This document shows positions 28,273 to 38,327 of a stretch of DNA of 64,000 nucleotides, in pieces. Each line of letters opens with the position of its first letter. The stretch's first letter is position 1. The DNA comes from Stieleria varia (GTDB lineage: Bacteria > Planctomycetota > Planctomycetia > Pirellulales > Pirellulaceae). The stretch lies in contig NZ_CP151726.1 in NCBI RefSeq assembly GCF_038443385.1, positions 2,232,001-2,296,000 on the forward strand, written 5' to 3'. The position numbers were made by a program, and so were the translations under genes. The notes under the pieces are model-generated. The model had not been told where the DNA came from. It made no database searches and saw only the letters and a list, made by a program, of their open reading frames with translations.

Positions 28273-29907
28273 TCAGCGAGGAATGACCCCGCCGCCCGAT
28301 GAGACCAAGACATCGTCTTGGTCATTGGAGTTTGTCATCTGCTCTCGGGAGCTGCCCGATCGCTCAGACTGTTTAGGTACAGACGAATCATCACCGTCAG
28401 TACGGTATGTCTTTATTCGTTGATTGCCGTCCGATCGCGGATCAACCGGATTGTCCCGTACGATCGCTTGGAACAGGCCCAGTGCCAATCCAAGGCATAC
28501 GCCGACTCCCGCAAGCATCGCTCGCGGTGGACCGACTTTCTTTAGGTTCAGCGACGCGTTCTGGATCACCGTCACGTCAGACATGCTCTGCTTGTCCAGC
28601 TCGCGAATGATCCGCGCCTCCTCGAGGCTCTTGGAGTGGTCCAAGAAATTTTGTTGTCCGATGTCCGCTTGCCATTTCAAATTGGCCAGAACGATCGAAT
28701 CGCTGTTCAGACGCTGCAGGTCTTTCTTCGCACGTGCTAGGCTCTCTTGCAGGGCATCACGACGGCTGGCCAAACCGGCTGCTTTCGCGGTCGCCAACAG
28801 GTACTCGCTCTCCAGCGACTGATACACGGGATTGATCGCTTCGGTCGTCTGCGTGCGTTCGTCGGATTGGTCCCCGACGATCTGCTGACTGCGAGTCATC
28901 TTCCCTTGCATCATCTGGTAGCGAGGATGATTCGGTTTCAGCTTCGCCAGCTCTTCGCTTTCGGTGACCTGTTCGCTGAACAATCGCGTTCGCATGTCAT
29001 CGGCCGCCGCGCTGGCAATGCCGCTGGTGATTTCCATCGGCACCCAAGGTTTCAAGCTGGCCAGTTGCTTGCTCAGTCCATCGGCCCGGCTCTGGGCTTC
29101 GGCATAGCCACTCTCGGCTTCGTTCAACGCGATTTCGATGGCCACCAGACGCTCTCGAACCGTCGACTCGGCGGATTCGACACTCATCCAGCCTTTCTCG
29201 CTGCGTGTCTTTTGCAGTTCTTCGTTGGCGGCAATCGCTATTTTGCGACTCTGCTCGACCTGCTCCTCAAAAAACTCAAGCGACCCGTTGGACTGGTGTG
29301 CTTCCACATGATACTGACCGTACTCGTTCATCGCGGATTGAACGACACGCTGGATCAATAACGGGTCGGACCCCCGGCCACTGATCGCCACGGTATAGCC
29401 TTTCTTGGGCAACTCGACCTTCAACCACGCGGTGACCATTCGGATGGCTTCCTCGCGGGCGATCTGCACCTCGTATTCTTCCTGGGTCATCGTGTCCCCA
29501 GGAACGCCGCCGCTGGGGACCAGTTCACTGACCCAGATTTCTGCACGATCGACCCAGTTGCGGGGACGAACGATTTCATCAACGCCTATCGCGTCGACAA
29601 CTCGTTCGGCGATTTCGCGACTGGCCATCATCTCGGCAACACTCATCACCTCCGATGACCGATTCTCCTGCATCGAGACGCCTTCGGTACTCTGTGTCGT
29701 CGGATCCACCGTCAACGCACCACGACCCAAACGGACATACATCATCCCGTCGCTGCCGTATCGATTAGGCCATGCGATCAAAAGGCCCACAACGATGGCC
29801 GTCACCAACAGCGTCGTGAAGCAGACGGAGGGCAGTCGACGAAGGACGCATCGGAAAAGATCCGCTGGCGTCACCTGGGCCCATGACTCTGGATTGGTAT
29901 GTTGCAC
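28273..29907 (-). CDS. Wzz/GumC-type polysaccharide chain-length determinant
   Basis: A 544-residue inner-membrane protein. A first membrane segment lies at about residues 32-50 (CFTTLLVTAIVVGLLIAW), a long periplasmic region with coiled-coil helices at about 200-420, and a second membrane segment near 475-495 (RAMLAGVGVCLGLALGLF). It lacks the C-terminal tyrosine-kinase domain found in fused versions, and ends in a Ser/Asp-rich cytoplasmic tail. It sets polymer length or forms the export channel base together with the polymerase. It is the first gene of the minus-strand polysaccharide set, about 140 bp upstream of the sugar transferase. No outer-membrane exporter or polymerase is present in the window. 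Confidence 0.85.
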   Translation of the reverse strand: MQHTNPESWAQVTPADLFRCVLRRLPSVCFTTLLVTAIVVGLLIAWPNRYGSDGMMYVRLGRGALTVDPTTQSTEGVSMQENRSSEVMSVAEMMASREIAERVVDAIGVDEIVRPRNWVDRAEIWVSELVPSGGVPGDTMTQEEYEVQIAREEAIRMVTAWLKVELPKKGYTVAISGRGSDPLLIQRVVQSAMNEYGQYHVEAHQSNGSLEFFEEQVEQSRKIAIAANEELQKTRSEKGWMSVESAESTVRERLVAIEIALNEAESGYAEAQSRADGLSKQLASLKPWVPMEITSGIASAAADDMRTRLFSEQVTESEELAKLKPNHPRYQMMQGKMTRSQQIVGDQSDERTQTTEAINPVYQSLESEYLLATAKAAGLASRRDALQESLARAKKDLQRLNSDSIVLANLKWQADIGQQNFLDHSKSLEEARIIRELDKQSMSDVTVIQNASLNLKKVGPPRAMLAGVGVCLGLALGLFQAIVRDNPVDPRSDGNQRIKTYRTDGDDSSVPKQSERSGSSREQMTNSNDQDDVLVSSGGGVIPR

Positions 29908-30220
29908 GACGAAGGCTCACGTCCCTAAGGAATTGGAATTTTCCAACTGTCGAGCAAAATTTTCGACAGGAAACGAGTTCGGGGGCATCACAATTCACGC
30001 GACCCGACACGCCGAACCAGATTAGCCAAGCAGTGTATTCGGTCCACCCGCCTGATTCCGGAATCTTGTTGTAGTCCAGGACTTGGGGTATGTGGTAGCA
30101 GTTAGTTTGCTTTTTCCGGCAATGCCGCACTTGCCACCCCAAACACCGCCTAAAGATCCCTCAAAATTCGTTGCCATTCGAGCATTCGTTCACCGAAATC
30201 CCCTCTTTTGGAGGAAGCTA

Positions 30221-30910
30221 ATGATGATCCCTCGAACCCTGGAGCCCGAGTCGATGGACACGGCAGAGGAAGCCGATGAGTACCGTAAGATGAACCACGA
30301 AGCGGTGAACGCTTGTTTCGTGCACGATTTGTTCGCCGGGGGCGCTGTGGGCCCTCGCGTTCTGGACCTGGGAACCGGCCCCGCCCACATTCCGATCCTG
30401 ATCTGCGAAAAGGATCCTGAGGTCGAGATCATGGCGGTGGACAGCTCGATCGAGATGCTGGAGGTCGCCAAGATCGAGATCGAACTCTCCGGCATGATCG
30501 GACGCATCCAACTGGAACACGGTGACGCAAAGAATCTGAGCGGATTTGAACAAGCCGCTGTCGATACCGTGATCTCCAACACCCTGCTGCATCACTTGGC
30601 CGAGCCGGGCATCGCGATCGCCCAGGCCGTGAAATTGCTGCGTCCCGGCGGACGGCTTTTCCTCAGAGACCTGTTCCGCCCGGAGTCCGATGACGAAGTT
30701 GAGCGATTGGTGACCTTGTACGCCGATGGAGAGTCGGAGCAGGCCCGCCAGTTGTTTCGTCAGTCACTGCATGCTGCGTTGACCCTGTCTGAAATCCAAA
30801 GTTTGGTGAACGACCTACCCGGGGGTCTTGGAATCCCGGCCCAGAACGTTCAAATGACAAGCGACCGCCACTGGACGATCGACTGGGTCATGCCGGCATC
30901 AACCACGTAG
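30221..30910 (+). CDS. SAM-dependent methyltransferase, class I
   Basis: A 229-residue protein. SAM-binding motif I is RVLDLGTGPAHIP near residue 44, the acidic end of strand 2 is IMAVDSSIEMLEVAK near 68, and motif III is ISNTLLHHLAEPG near 118, followed by LLRPGGRLFLRDLF. The reading frame is open from 30083, but a strong GGAGG at 30210-30214 sits 6 bp before the ATG at 30221, so I start there. The substrate is unknown. It is divergent from the Wzz-type gene and followed by repeats and thyA. Confidence 0.8.
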   Translation: MMIPRTLEPESMDTAEEADEYRKMNHEAVNACFVHDLFAGGAVGPRVLDLGTGPAHIPILICEKDPEVEIMAVDSSIEMLEVAKIEIELSGMIGRIQLEHGDAKNLSGFEQAAVDTVISNTLLHHLAEPGIAIAQAVKLLRPGGRLFLRDLFRPESDDEVERLVTLYADGESEQARQLFRQSLHAALTLSEIQSLVNDLPGGLGIPAQNVQMTSDRHWTIDWVMPASTT

Positions 30911-30916
30911 GACCTT

Positions 30917-31030
30917 GTGTACGTCAGCCTTTATCTACGTCAGCCTTTCCAGGCTGACATAACCACCGCCTCAAGTCAGGGCAGTATGTCAGGCTAGAAA
31001 GCCTGACGTACAGAGAGCCTGACGTACGAG
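30917..31030. repeat. Palindrome cluster of the TCAGGCTxxAAAGCCTGA family
   Basis: Two to three copies of the TACGTCAGGC/AGCCTGACGTA palindrome in tandem, alternating orientation. They belong to the same family as 9206-9231 and 21784-21917. Confidence 0.8.
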
Positions 31031-31063
31031 GATGCTCCACCAACAACCCTCTGCGAACCGAAC

Positions 31064-31858
31064 ATGCTGCCCTACCTAAAACTACTGGACGATGTCCTCG
31101 AGAACGGAGTGGACCGGGGCGACCGGACCGGAGTGGGAACCCGCAGTTTGTTCGGCAGGCAAATGCGGTTTGATCTCTCGCGTGGTTTCCCGTTGGTGAC
31201 GACTAAGAAACTGCACACGCGTTCGATCTTTTACGAGTTGCTGTGGTTTCTGCGAGGCGAAACGAATATCGCTTGGCTGAAAGAAAACGGGGTCAGCATC
31301 TGGGACGAGTGGGCCGACGAGAACGGCGAACTCGGCCCGGTCTACGGATACCAGTGGCGATCGTGGCCGACACCCGATGGTGGTGCGGTGGACCAGATCC
31401 GCTGGGTGCAAAATGAAATCCGCACCAATCCGATGTCGCGACGCTTGATCGTCTCGGCGTGGAATGCCGCCTGCGTTAACGACATGGCTTTGCCGCCCTG
31501 CCACGTGATGTTTCAATTTTACGTCTCCGACGGTCGGCTCTCCTGTCAGCTCTATCAACGCAGCGCGGACCTGTTTCTCGGAGTGCCATTCAACATCGCC
31601 AGCTATGCGTTGCTGACGATGATGATGGCCAAAGTCACGGACCTTGAGCCGGGGGATTTTGTGCACACGCTCGGCGATGTCCACTTGTATCAGAACCATT
31701 TCGATCAAGCCCGTGAGCAACTTGCTCGGGAACCCAAGCCTTTGCCTACGCTGACCCTACGCTCACGTCCCGATTCGATCGACGAATTTGTCTACGAAGA
31801 CATCCAGGTGATGGGCTACGATCCTCATCCGCACATCAAAGCCCCTGTGGCAGTCTGA
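31064..31858 (+). CDS. thyA: Thymidylate synthase
   Basis: A 264-residue ThyA, the same length as E. coli ThyA, which methylates dUMP to dTMP with methylene-tetrahydrofolate. Motifs are [12 protein letters not shown] near residue 20, the active-site cysteine block [12 protein letters not shown] near 146, [20 protein letters not shown] near 165, and the C-terminal IKAPVAV. It is followed 21 bp later by dihydrofolate reductase, which regenerates tetrahydrofolate from the dihydrofolate that ThyA produces. Confidence 0.97.
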   Translation: MLPYLKLLDDVLENGVDRGDRTGVGTRSLFGRQMRFDLSRGFPLVTTKKLHTRSIFYELLWFLRGETNIAWLKENGVSIWDEWADENGELGPVYGYQWRSWPTPDGGAVDQIRWVQNEIRTNPMSRRLIVSAWNAACVNDMALPPCHVMFQFYVSDGRLSCQLYQRSADLFLGVPFNIASYALLTMMMAKVTDLEPGDFVHTLGDVHLYQNHFDQAREQLAREPKPLPTLTLRSRPDSIDEFVYEDIQVMGYDPHPHIKAPVAV

Positions 31859-31879
31859 ACGAAAGTGAGCTGAAGGAAC

Positions 31880-32407
31880 GTGAATGCCGTGTCGAGTCCC
31901 CAGGCCATGTCAAACTCCTTGCCCAAGTTGACCGCCGTGGTCGCCGTCACCCCCGACGGCACCATCGGTCGCGACGGCGACATGCCGTGGAGGCTCCGCG
32001 AAGACCTACGCAGGTTCAAACACTTGACCATGGGCGGAGTGCTGCTGATGGGACGCCGCACCTACGAATCGATCGGCAAGCCGCTGCCTGGACGCCGAAC
32101 GGTCGTCATCACCCGCAACCCGCACTGGTCAGCCGATGGCGTCGAACTGGCCCCCGATCCCGATGCCGCCGTCGCCCTGGCCGGCGATCAAAACGCCTTC
32201 GTGGTCGGCGGCGCCCAGATCTATGAGGCCCTCCTGCCGAGGTGCGAACAAATTTTCTTGACCACCGTTTGGTCCAATGTGGTGGGGGATACGACCCTGA
32301 AATCCGACTGGACACCCTTTCAAATCGTCTCCCGGACGAGGATTCCCGCAGGTTTACGCGATGATGTGCCCACCGAGTTTGTTCAGATGGTGCGAAAAAA
32401 TTCCTAG
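31880..32407 (+). CDS. folA: Dihydrofolate reductase
   Basis: A 175-residue (or 166-residue) DHFR. VVAVTPDGTIGRDGDMPWRLREDLRRFK near residue 15 supplies substrate-binding residues. GGVLLMGRRTYESIGKPLPGR near residue 52 and FVVGGAQIYEALLP near 110 bind NADPH. The start is uncertain: GTG at 31880, GTG at 31889 or ATG at 31907 are all in frame, with GAAGGA at 31872-31877 favouring one of the first two. It follows thyA closely and the pair forms a functional folate module. Confidence 0.93.
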   Translation: MNAVSSPQAMSNSLPKLTAVVAVTPDGTIGRDGDMPWRLREDLRRFKHLTMGGVLLMGRRTYESIGKPLPGRRTVVITRNPHWSADGVELAPDPDAAVALAGDQNAFVVGGAQIYEALLPRCEQIFLTTVWSNVVGDTTLKSDWTPFQIVSRTRIPAGLRDDVPTEFVQMVRKNS

Positions 32408-32428
32408 AAAAATGCGCCAAAGTGCCCA

Positions 32429-32458
32429 TTGAGCAAAAAGGGGGCCAGCCGCTATATT
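32429..32458 (+). promoter_or_regulatory. Candidate promoter of the rpsM ribosomal operon
   Basis: TTGAGC (32429-32434) and TATATT (32453-32458) with an 18-bp spacer, about 93 bp before the rpsM start. The ribosome-binding sequence TAGGAGC lies directly before the ATG at 32552. By-eye call. Confidence 0.4.
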
Positions 32459-32551
32459 TCGGGATTCTTGGCCAGAGCCTCTGGTCTCGACAGGTCGATC
32501 TCGCTAGATCGTCCTTTGCTATCAATTTGATGACATTTTAGGAGCATCGCC

Positions 32552-32935
32552 ATGCCCCGTCTGTTGGGCGTTGACATTCCAAACGACAAACAAGTGCAGT
32601 ACTCGTTGACGTACTTGTACGGCGTCGGACTGTATACCGCACGTGAAGTCTGTGAAAAGCTGGGCATTGATCCCCATCGCGCCGCCAGTGATCTGGGCGA
32701 AGACGAGTTGGGTCAGATCGCCGCCATGCTGGAGCGTGACTACACCTGTGAGGGTCCGTTGCGTCGCTACGTGACCCAAAACATCAGCCGTTTGCGTGAA
32801 ATCAAGAGTTACCGCGGCATGCGGCACCGAATGGGCCTGCCCGTTCGTGGCCAACGCACCAAGACCAACGCTCGGACCCGCAAGGGACCCAAGAAGACGG
32901 TTGCGGGCAAAAAGGGCGTCAAGGACTTGCGCTAA
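32552..32935 (+). CDS. rpsM: 30S ribosomal protein S13
   Basis: A 127-residue S13 with the normal layout: [24 protein letters not shown] at the N-terminus, a helix-hairpin region, then [28 protein letters not shown] and a Lys-rich tail. It binds 16S rRNA in the head of the 30S subunit. First gene of an alpha-type operon; no infA or rpmJ lies before it as in many bacteria. A 291-bp spacer with tandem repeats separates it from rpsK. Confidence 0.98.
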   Translation: MPRLLGVDIPNDKQVQYSLTYLYGVGLYTAREVCEKLGIDPHRAASDLGEDELGQIAAMLERDYTCEGPLRRYVTQNISRLREIKSYRGMRHRMGLPVRGQRTKTNARTRKGPKKTVAGKKGVKDLR

Positions 32936-33062
32936 GTTTGACGTTTGGACAGCAGAGCTGGACGCGAAGGGCGTCCCGGCATGTTGGCCGAACGGAAACT
33001 CACGCCTGTCGCGAGTCAGCTCAGGCGGCTCGTACTGGCTAGGTCATTTGCATCGCCGCTCG

Positions 33063-33137
33063 TTTGTTCGCCAAGAATTTGTTCGCCAAGAATTTGTTCG
33101 CCAAGAATTTGTTCGCCAAGAATTTGTTCGCCATTCA
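33063..33137. repeat. 15-bp tandem repeat between rpsM and rpsK
   Basis: Four perfect copies of TTTGTTCGCCAAGAA (33063-33122) plus a degenerate fifth (33123-33137). Although the unit length is a multiple of three, no supported protein reads through it. Confidence 0.95.
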
Positions 33138-33226
33138 TTTGATCGCCCGGCAGTGACATGCTGCCTCGGCACCCATCCAAATTCCCAATCCATCGTCCCA
33201 CTTCGTAACCAGACAAAGAATCTGCA

Positions 33227-33610
33227 GTGGCAAAGACCAACAAAAAGAAACGCGTACGGCGTAACGTGAGCAACGGGATCGCTCACATTCACGCCACGTT
33301 CAATAACACCACCGTCACGATCACCGATGCCAAAGGTGACACGTTGTGCTGGGCAAGCGCCGGAACCAGCGGTTTCAAAGGCTCGCGGAAGAGTACTCCT
33401 TTCGCCGGTCAGTGTGCCGCCCAGCAAGCAGCCGAAAAGGCAACCAAGTTCGGCATGCGAGACGTCGAAGTCCGCGTTAAGGGGCCTGGTTCGGGACGCG
33501 AAAGCGCCATCACGGCTCTGCAAGCCGCTGGTCTGAACGTGAAGTTGATCGAAGACGTGACGCCGATCCCGCACAACGGTTGTCGCCCCAAGAAGAAACG
33601 TCGCGTTTGA
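33227..33610 (+). CDS. rpsK: 30S ribosomal protein S11
   Basis: A 127-residue S11: [36 protein letters not shown], then [17 protein letters not shown] and the C-terminal [17 protein letters not shown]. It uses GTG as its start at 33227; no ATG is available before the first conserved residue. It binds 16S rRNA at the platform. In most bacteria rpsD follows, but here rpoA comes next. Confidence 0.97.
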   Translation: MAKTNKKKRVRRNVSNGIAHIHATFNNTTVTITDAKGDTLCWASAGTSGFKGSRKSTPFAGQCAAQQAAEKATKFGMRDVEVRVKGPGSGRESAITALQAAGLNVKLIEDVTPIPHNGCRPKKKRRV

Positions 33611-33777
33611 TCTGACCTGACTGATCCTACGCATTGCCCGCCGGCAATGCTCGGTGTCGCCCCCTGTGGCGATACGGTACGCCGGCGATTCACCCAATCA
33701 ACGACCTCGCTCTGGCTGCTTTCCCACCTGGCGAGTTCCCACTGAGCACGACCCCACAGACCCAAGGGTTCAACACG

Positions 33778-34767
33778 ATGCATATTCGATGGCGTGGAAT
33801 GGAACTTCCCAGCAACCTGGAAGTGGACCGCGATTCCCTTTCGGAAACCTACGGCAAATTCATCGCGGAACCGTTTGAACGCGGTTTCGGCGTCAGCATT
33901 GGTAACAGCATTCGCCGTGTCTTGCTGAGCAGCCTGATGGGCAGCGCCGTTACCCAAATCAAGATTCGCGGCGCGCAGCACGAATTCACGAACATCCCCG
34001 GCGTCGTCGAAGATGTCACGGATTTGGTCTTGAACGTCAAGAGCTTGATCGTTCGCAACCACAGCGATGCCACCCGCGTGATCACCGTCGAGCGAAACAC
34101 CGCCGGCGAAATCAAAGCAGGCGACATCCAAACCGATTCCGACGTCGAAGTCATCAACAAGGAACTCGTCCTGGCAACCCTGTCCAGCGATACCCCGTTC
34201 ATGATGGAAATGGTCGTCGAGAACGGACGTGGCTATGTGCCGGCAACGGAACACTCCACCGCAGACCACGAAATCGGTATCATCCCGATCGACGCCGTGT
34301 TCAGCCCGATCACCCGCGTTCGTTATGACGTGGAAGAAACCCGCGTCGGTCAAAAGACGAACTTCGACAAGCTGATCTTGGAAATCTGGACCGATGGTTC
34401 GGTCAACCCCGAGATGGCTCTGGTCGAATCGGCAAAGATTTTGCGAAAGCACCTCAACCCATTCGTCCAATATCGTGAACTCGGTCCAAGTATCTTCTCT
34501 GCCGCTCGCGGTGGTGCAGGTTCGCCCGAGGCACAATTGGAAGCCAAGTTGAACATGACCCTCGCCGAATTGCGTCTTTCCGTGCGAGCAAACAATTGCT
34601 TGGAAAGCGAAAACATCCAAACGGTTCGCGACTTGGTGCAACGCACCGAAGACCAACTTCTGGAAGTCCGCAACTTTGGCGATACCACGCTCAACGAAGT
34701 GCGTGAGAAACTCGCTCAGTACGGTCTGCACTTGGGCATGCGAGTGCCCAGCCAACCCATGTTTTGA
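33778..34767 (+). CDS. rpoA: DNA-directed RNA polymerase subunit alpha
   Basis: A 329-residue alpha subunit. The N-terminal dimer domain carries [27 protein letters not shown], and the C-terminal domain (from about 255: [27 protein letters not shown]) binds UP elements and activators. A longer frame reaches back to 33634, but the N-terminal 48 residues do not look like RpoA; the ATG at 33778 begins the conserved sequence. Follows rpsK by 167 bp and precedes rplQ by 103 bp. Confidence 0.97.
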   Translation: MHIRWRGMELPSNLEVDRDSLSETYGKFIAEPFERGFGVSIGNSIRRVLLSSLMGSAVTQIKIRGAQHEFTNIPGVVEDVTDLVLNVKSLIVRNHSDATRVITVERNTAGEIKAGDIQTDSDVEVINKELVLATLSSDTPFMMEMVVENGRGYVPATEHSTADHEIGIIPIDAVFSPITRVRYDVEETRVGQKTNFDKLILEIWTDGSVNPEMALVESAKILRKHLNPFVQYRELGPSIFSAARGGAGSPEAQLEAKLNMTLAELRLSVRANNCLESENIQTVRDLVQRTEDQLLEVRNFGDTTLNEVREKLAQYGLHLGMRVPSQPMF

Positions 34768-34870
34768 TTCCTGCTCGGTCGCACGCGGCGTCGCCCCCAC
34801 GCGGCGTCCCAAACGTCCGGCCAGCCCCCATCAGTAAAAAGTTTAACGACGAAACGACGGATTCTCCGCC

Positions 34871-35560
34871 ATGCGACACAGAAGACACGGCCGAACCCTG
34901 GGACGCAGCCCCAGCCACCGAAAAGCACTGCTGAAGAATCTTGCCAGCGCTCTGTTCCTGACCGAGCGTGACGCGAGCCTCGATGAGAATGCACCCAAGG
35001 TGCCCGGTCGAATCACCACCACGCTTCACAAAGCGAAAGAGGTTCGTCCGCTTATCGAGAAATGTATCACCATCGCCAAGAAGACGCTGCCTGCAGCTGA
35101 AGAAGCACGTAAGTACGAAACGACCGCGGATCGCGGCTCCGATGAGTACCGAGCGTGGCGTAAAAGCGAGAACTGGCAGAAATGGGCCGCCGCTCGCGCA
35201 CCCATCGTCACCGCACAACGTCGAGTGATCCAATTGATCGGTGACCGACAAGCCACCGCAGTCCTGTTCGACACCGTCGCCGAACGCTTCGCCGAACGTC
35301 CCGGTGGTTACACCCGCATCATGCGACTGGCCACTCCCCGTCTTGGCGATGCCGGCGAACGTGCGATCTTGGAACTGGTCGGAAAGAACGACCGCGTGAC
35401 CGTCAAGAGTCAACGGCCTGCATTCGAGGATGATGCCGACACAACGGACTCGCCCGAAGCGACTGCTGATGAGCCCGAAACCACGACTGAAGAAGTCGCC
35501 TCGGAAGAAACCGCATCGGAAGAAGCGACCACCGAGCAAAAGCCAGAAGCTGATTCCTGA
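34871..35560 (+). CDS. rplQ: 50S ribosomal protein L17 with acidic C-terminal tail
   Basis: A 229-residue protein; bacterial L17 is normally about 120-130 residues. RHRRHGRTLGRSPSHRKALLKNLASALF at the N-terminus and RPGGYTRIMRLATPRLGDAGERAILELV near residue 145 are typical. An insertion lies in the middle (about residues 65-125: AEEARKYETTADRGSDEYRA region), and the last 45 residues are nearly all Glu, Thr, Ala, Asp and Ser. Last gene of the operon before a strong terminator. Confidence 0.95.
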   Translation: MRHRRHGRTLGRSPSHRKALLKNLASALFLTERDASLDENAPKVPGRITTTLHKAKEVRPLIEKCITIAKKTLPAAEEARKYETTADRGSDEYRAWRKSENWQKWAAARAPIVTAQRRVIQLIGDRQATAVLFDTVAERFAERPGGYTRIMRLATPRLGDAGERAILELVGKNDRVTVKSQRPAFEDDADTTDSPEATADEPETTTEEVASEETASEEATTEQKPEADS

Positions 35561-35616
35561 TCCCTCTCTCAATAGCAGCATGATCGCACAAACGGCGATC
35601 GGTCTCCGTCACAACA

Positions 35617-35640
35617 ACGGCGACCGGTCGCCGTTTTTTT
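35617..35640 (+). terminator. Terminator of the ribosomal operon
   Basis: The palindrome AACGGCGACCGGTCGCCGTT at 35617-35636 runs straight into a T-run ending at 35640. The rest of the 316-bp gap to the next gene shows nothing I can name. Confidence 0.9.
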
Positions 35641-35876
35641 GTTCTCGTATCAGCCAACCCAGGCTGGATCTGCGAGCCCGCGTTTGACCCGTAGCCAAAG
35701 GCGCAGGCGGCAGCGGCGATTGACACTGCGGTGCAAGCCGTTTGGTAGTGGCTCCTGCGCCTTCGGCTGCGGGGCCGACAATGTCCCACAGCTTCGCCAA
35801 GAGATCGCGCCAGCGAGTATCATGGCTGGATTGCTGTAACGACTCCCACCGGACACGTTCCCACCAACGTCTTGCG

Positions 35877-38303
35877 ATGCACACCTTCCCGCCGCCGCTC
35901 GCCCTCCGCTTTTTGATCTCATGCACGTTTCTCTTCGGCATGCGTGATTGCGTCGCCGAAGTTCCCGTGTTCATCCAACAACACTGCGCTGACTGTCACG
36001 ACGGCGGTGAAAGCGAAGGGGGCTTTGAGTTTACACAGCTCAATGGCCCCCTGGCCGACGAAGCCGTCTTTGCCAAATGGGAACGCGTTTTTGATCGTAC
36101 CGAACAACACGAGATGCCCCCAGCGGATGCCGTCCAACCCAGTCAAGCAGAGCGTGATGTGTTCTTGGATGAGTTACGCAAGCCGCTCGCCGAAGCTCAC
36201 GCGAAAGAAAAGGCGACTGTCTTTCGACGTTTGAATCGTCAAGAGTACGAGAACACCGTCAACGACCTCTTTGGGACACATCTGGATTTGATCGATCGCT
36301 TGCCAGAGGACGGTCGAGCAGATGAATTCGATAACGTCGGCGCCGCGCTAAACCTGTCATCGATACAGCTCGATGCCTATCTACAAACGGCTGAGCTGAT
36401 TCTCGACGAGGCGATCGAGAAACACTTGGAGAAACCATCGATCGAGACCATCCGCGCCAATTACGCCGACATGCGCGGTGCCGAAAAATTCTTGGGCAAT
36501 CAATGGCTTCATCGCGATGACGGCGCGGTTGTGTTCTTTCAAAGACTCGGATACCCATCCGGCATGCTGCGTGAAGCGTCACCCAGGCGAGCTGGTTGGT
36601 ACGACGTGAGCGTGACGGGCTACGCGTTCCAGTCCGACGAACCGGTGACCTTTTCGATCGAAGCAACCACGTTTGCTCGCGGGGCGGAAAAACAACACTA
36701 CGGATTCCGTCAGTTCCTGCCCGGTGACCCGCAAACAGTAACGCTGCGAGCCTGGATTCCTGAACGCTACATGATCGAACTGACGCCGTGGGGAATCTAT
36801 GACCCGGATTATTTGATCAAAAAGAATGGGATTTCGGCGTACAGCCGACCTGGCTTGGCGATCCAGCACGTCGAGTTGCGTGGTCCGATCGTTGAAACCT
36901 TTCCTTCCCGCGGCCATCAACTGTTGTTCGCTGAGTTACCACGAACAGAAATCGTTCCGAGAAATCCCGCCGACCGCAAGAAGTCATGGTACGTCCCCAA
37001 GTTTGAAATCCAAGAGGGTGCGGAGACCAGTTCAAGTGTCGACCAAACACTGATCCGCGTCGCGACCGCCCTCTATCGTCGTCCTGTTGGGCCGACTGAG
37101 ATCACTGCGTATCGGAAACTATTCGATGCGGAACACGACTCCGGAGAATCGATCGAGTCGGCATTGCGCACGGCGGTTTCGGCGATGCTGTGTTCCACCG
37201 ATTTTTTATTCTTCTCTGAATCGGGACCATGGCTTGATCACCATGCCATCGCCAACCGCCTGTCGTATTTCTTAAATCGATCGTGCCCAGATGCCGAACT
37301 GCGTGCTGCAGCAGACAGTGGCAAACTGGCGACCGATCCCGAGTTGCTCAAGCAGCAGACACAACGACTTCTGCTGCATCCACACGCATCGAGATTCATC
37401 AACGACTATTGTGACGCTTGGCTGGGCCTACGCGATCTTGATTTCACGACACCCGATGCGAAGCTGTTTCCTGAGTACGACGTTTATCTCAAGAGTTCGA
37501 TGCGAGATGAAACACGAGCATTCCTTTCACACATGATCAGCAACAATTTGCCGATCAGAAATCTGATCCGCAGTGACTTTGCGATGCTGAACGAGCGGCT
37601 CGCCCGGCACTACGGTATCGAGGGCGTCGATGGCCCCGAAATTCGTCCCGTCAAGCTGCCCGCTGACAGCTTGCGAGGCGGCGTGTTGAGCCAAGCGAGT
37701 ATTCTGAAGATCACCGCGAACGGAACCAACACGTCGCCCGTGTTGCGAGGCGTCTGGGTGAACGAACGGATTCTGGGGCGTCACCCCCAGCCTCCACCTC
37801 CTGGCGTGCCAGGAGTGGAACCCGATATTCGCGGCGCACAAACGCTGCGTCAACAACTTGCGTTGCACCGCGACTCGGACAGTTGCCGTGCCTGTCACAA
37901 CATGATCGATCCACCAGGATTCGCATTGGAATGTTTTGATCCTGTGGGAGGCTTCCGCGATTTTTATCGCACCCTCGGTGGCGGCGGCGAACGGGTGGAT
38001 CGCAAGGTCGAAGGACGCAAGGTGGTCTATCAGCAGGGGTTGCCAGTGGACGCGTCGGGAACCACTCCTGAGGGATTTGCGTTCAGCGGGTTCAATGATT
38101 TTCGCGAGCACGTGGCGTCCGACGAAGATCAAATCGCGGAAGTGGTCGCGACGAAACTGTTGACGTTTGCCACCGGTCGCGAAATGGGATTTTCCGATCG
38201 CCAACCCATCGCCGACATCGTCGAGCGTTCACGCAAGTCCGGCCATGGGATCGCCGACCTGATCGTGTACATCACCCAAAGCCCGCTGTTCCGCCAGAAA
38301 TAG
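35877..38303 (+). CDS. Exported DUF1587/DUF1592/DUF1588/DUF1585 cytochrome-type protein
   Basis: An 808-residue exported protein typical of planctomycetes. The signal peptide is at residues 1-27. The planctomycete cytochrome (PSCyt1) site CADCHDGG is near residue 37, DUF1587 follows (TVFRRLNRQEYENTVNDLFG near 112), then DUF1592 and DUF1588 (GGVLSQASILKITANGTNTSP and NERILGRHPQPPPPGVPGVE near 600-650) with a second CRACH heme site near 670. DUF1585 closes the protein (KLLTFATGREMGFSDR). The start is the ATG at 35877 just before the signal peptide; the frame is open from 35742. The usual partner gene (DUF1552) is absent next door. The role is unknown, presumably periplasmic electron transfer or oxidation. 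Confidence 0.9.
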   Translation: MHTFPPPLALRFLISCTFLFGMRDCVAEVPVFIQQHCADCHDGGESEGGFEFTQLNGPLADEAVFAKWERVFDRTEQHEMPPADAVQPSQAERDVFLDELRKPLAEAHAKEKATVFRRLNRQEYENTVNDLFGTHLDLIDRLPEDGRADEFDNVGAALNLSSIQLDAYLQTAELILDEAIEKHLEKPSIETIRANYADMRGAEKFLGNQWLHRDDGAVVFFQRLGYPSGMLREASPRRAGWYDVSVTGYAFQSDEPVTFSIEATTFARGAEKQHYGFRQFLPGDPQTVTLRAWIPERYMIELTPWGIYDPDYLIKKNGISAYSRPGLAIQHVELRGPIVETFPSRGHQLLFAELPRTEIVPRNPADRKKSWYVPKFEIQEGAETSSSVDQTLIRVATALYRRPVGPTEITAYRKLFDAEHDSGESIESALRTAVSAMLCSTDFLFFSESGPWLDHHAIANRLSYFLNRSCPDAELRAAADSGKLATDPELLKQQTQRLLLHPHASRFINDYCDAWLGLRDLDFTTPDAKLFPEYDVYLKSSMRDETRAFLSHMISNNLPIRNLIRSDFAMLNERLARHYGIEGVDGPEIRPVKLPADSLRGGVLSQASILKITANGTNTSPVLRGVWVNERILGRHPQPPPPGVPGVEPDIRGAQTLRQQLALHRDSDSCRACHNMIDPPGFALECFDPVGGFRDFYRTLGGGGERVDRKVEGRKVVYQQGLPVDASGTTPEGFAFSGFNDFREHVASDEDQIAEVVATKLLTFATGREMGFSDRQPIADIVERSRKSGHGIADLIVYITQSPLFRQK

Positions 38304-38327
38304 TGAACGTCGCTTTGCCGGGTGACG

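Noticed and set aside
33063-33137. In-frame peptide repeat (unit QEFVR) in a frame spanning 32796-33269
   Set aside because: The frame overlaps rpsM in another register, has no motif, and the repeat is explained as a noncoding tandem repeat.
33634-33777. 48-residue N-terminal extension of RpoA
   Set aside because: Not similar to RpoA; the conserved N-terminus begins at the ATG at 33778.
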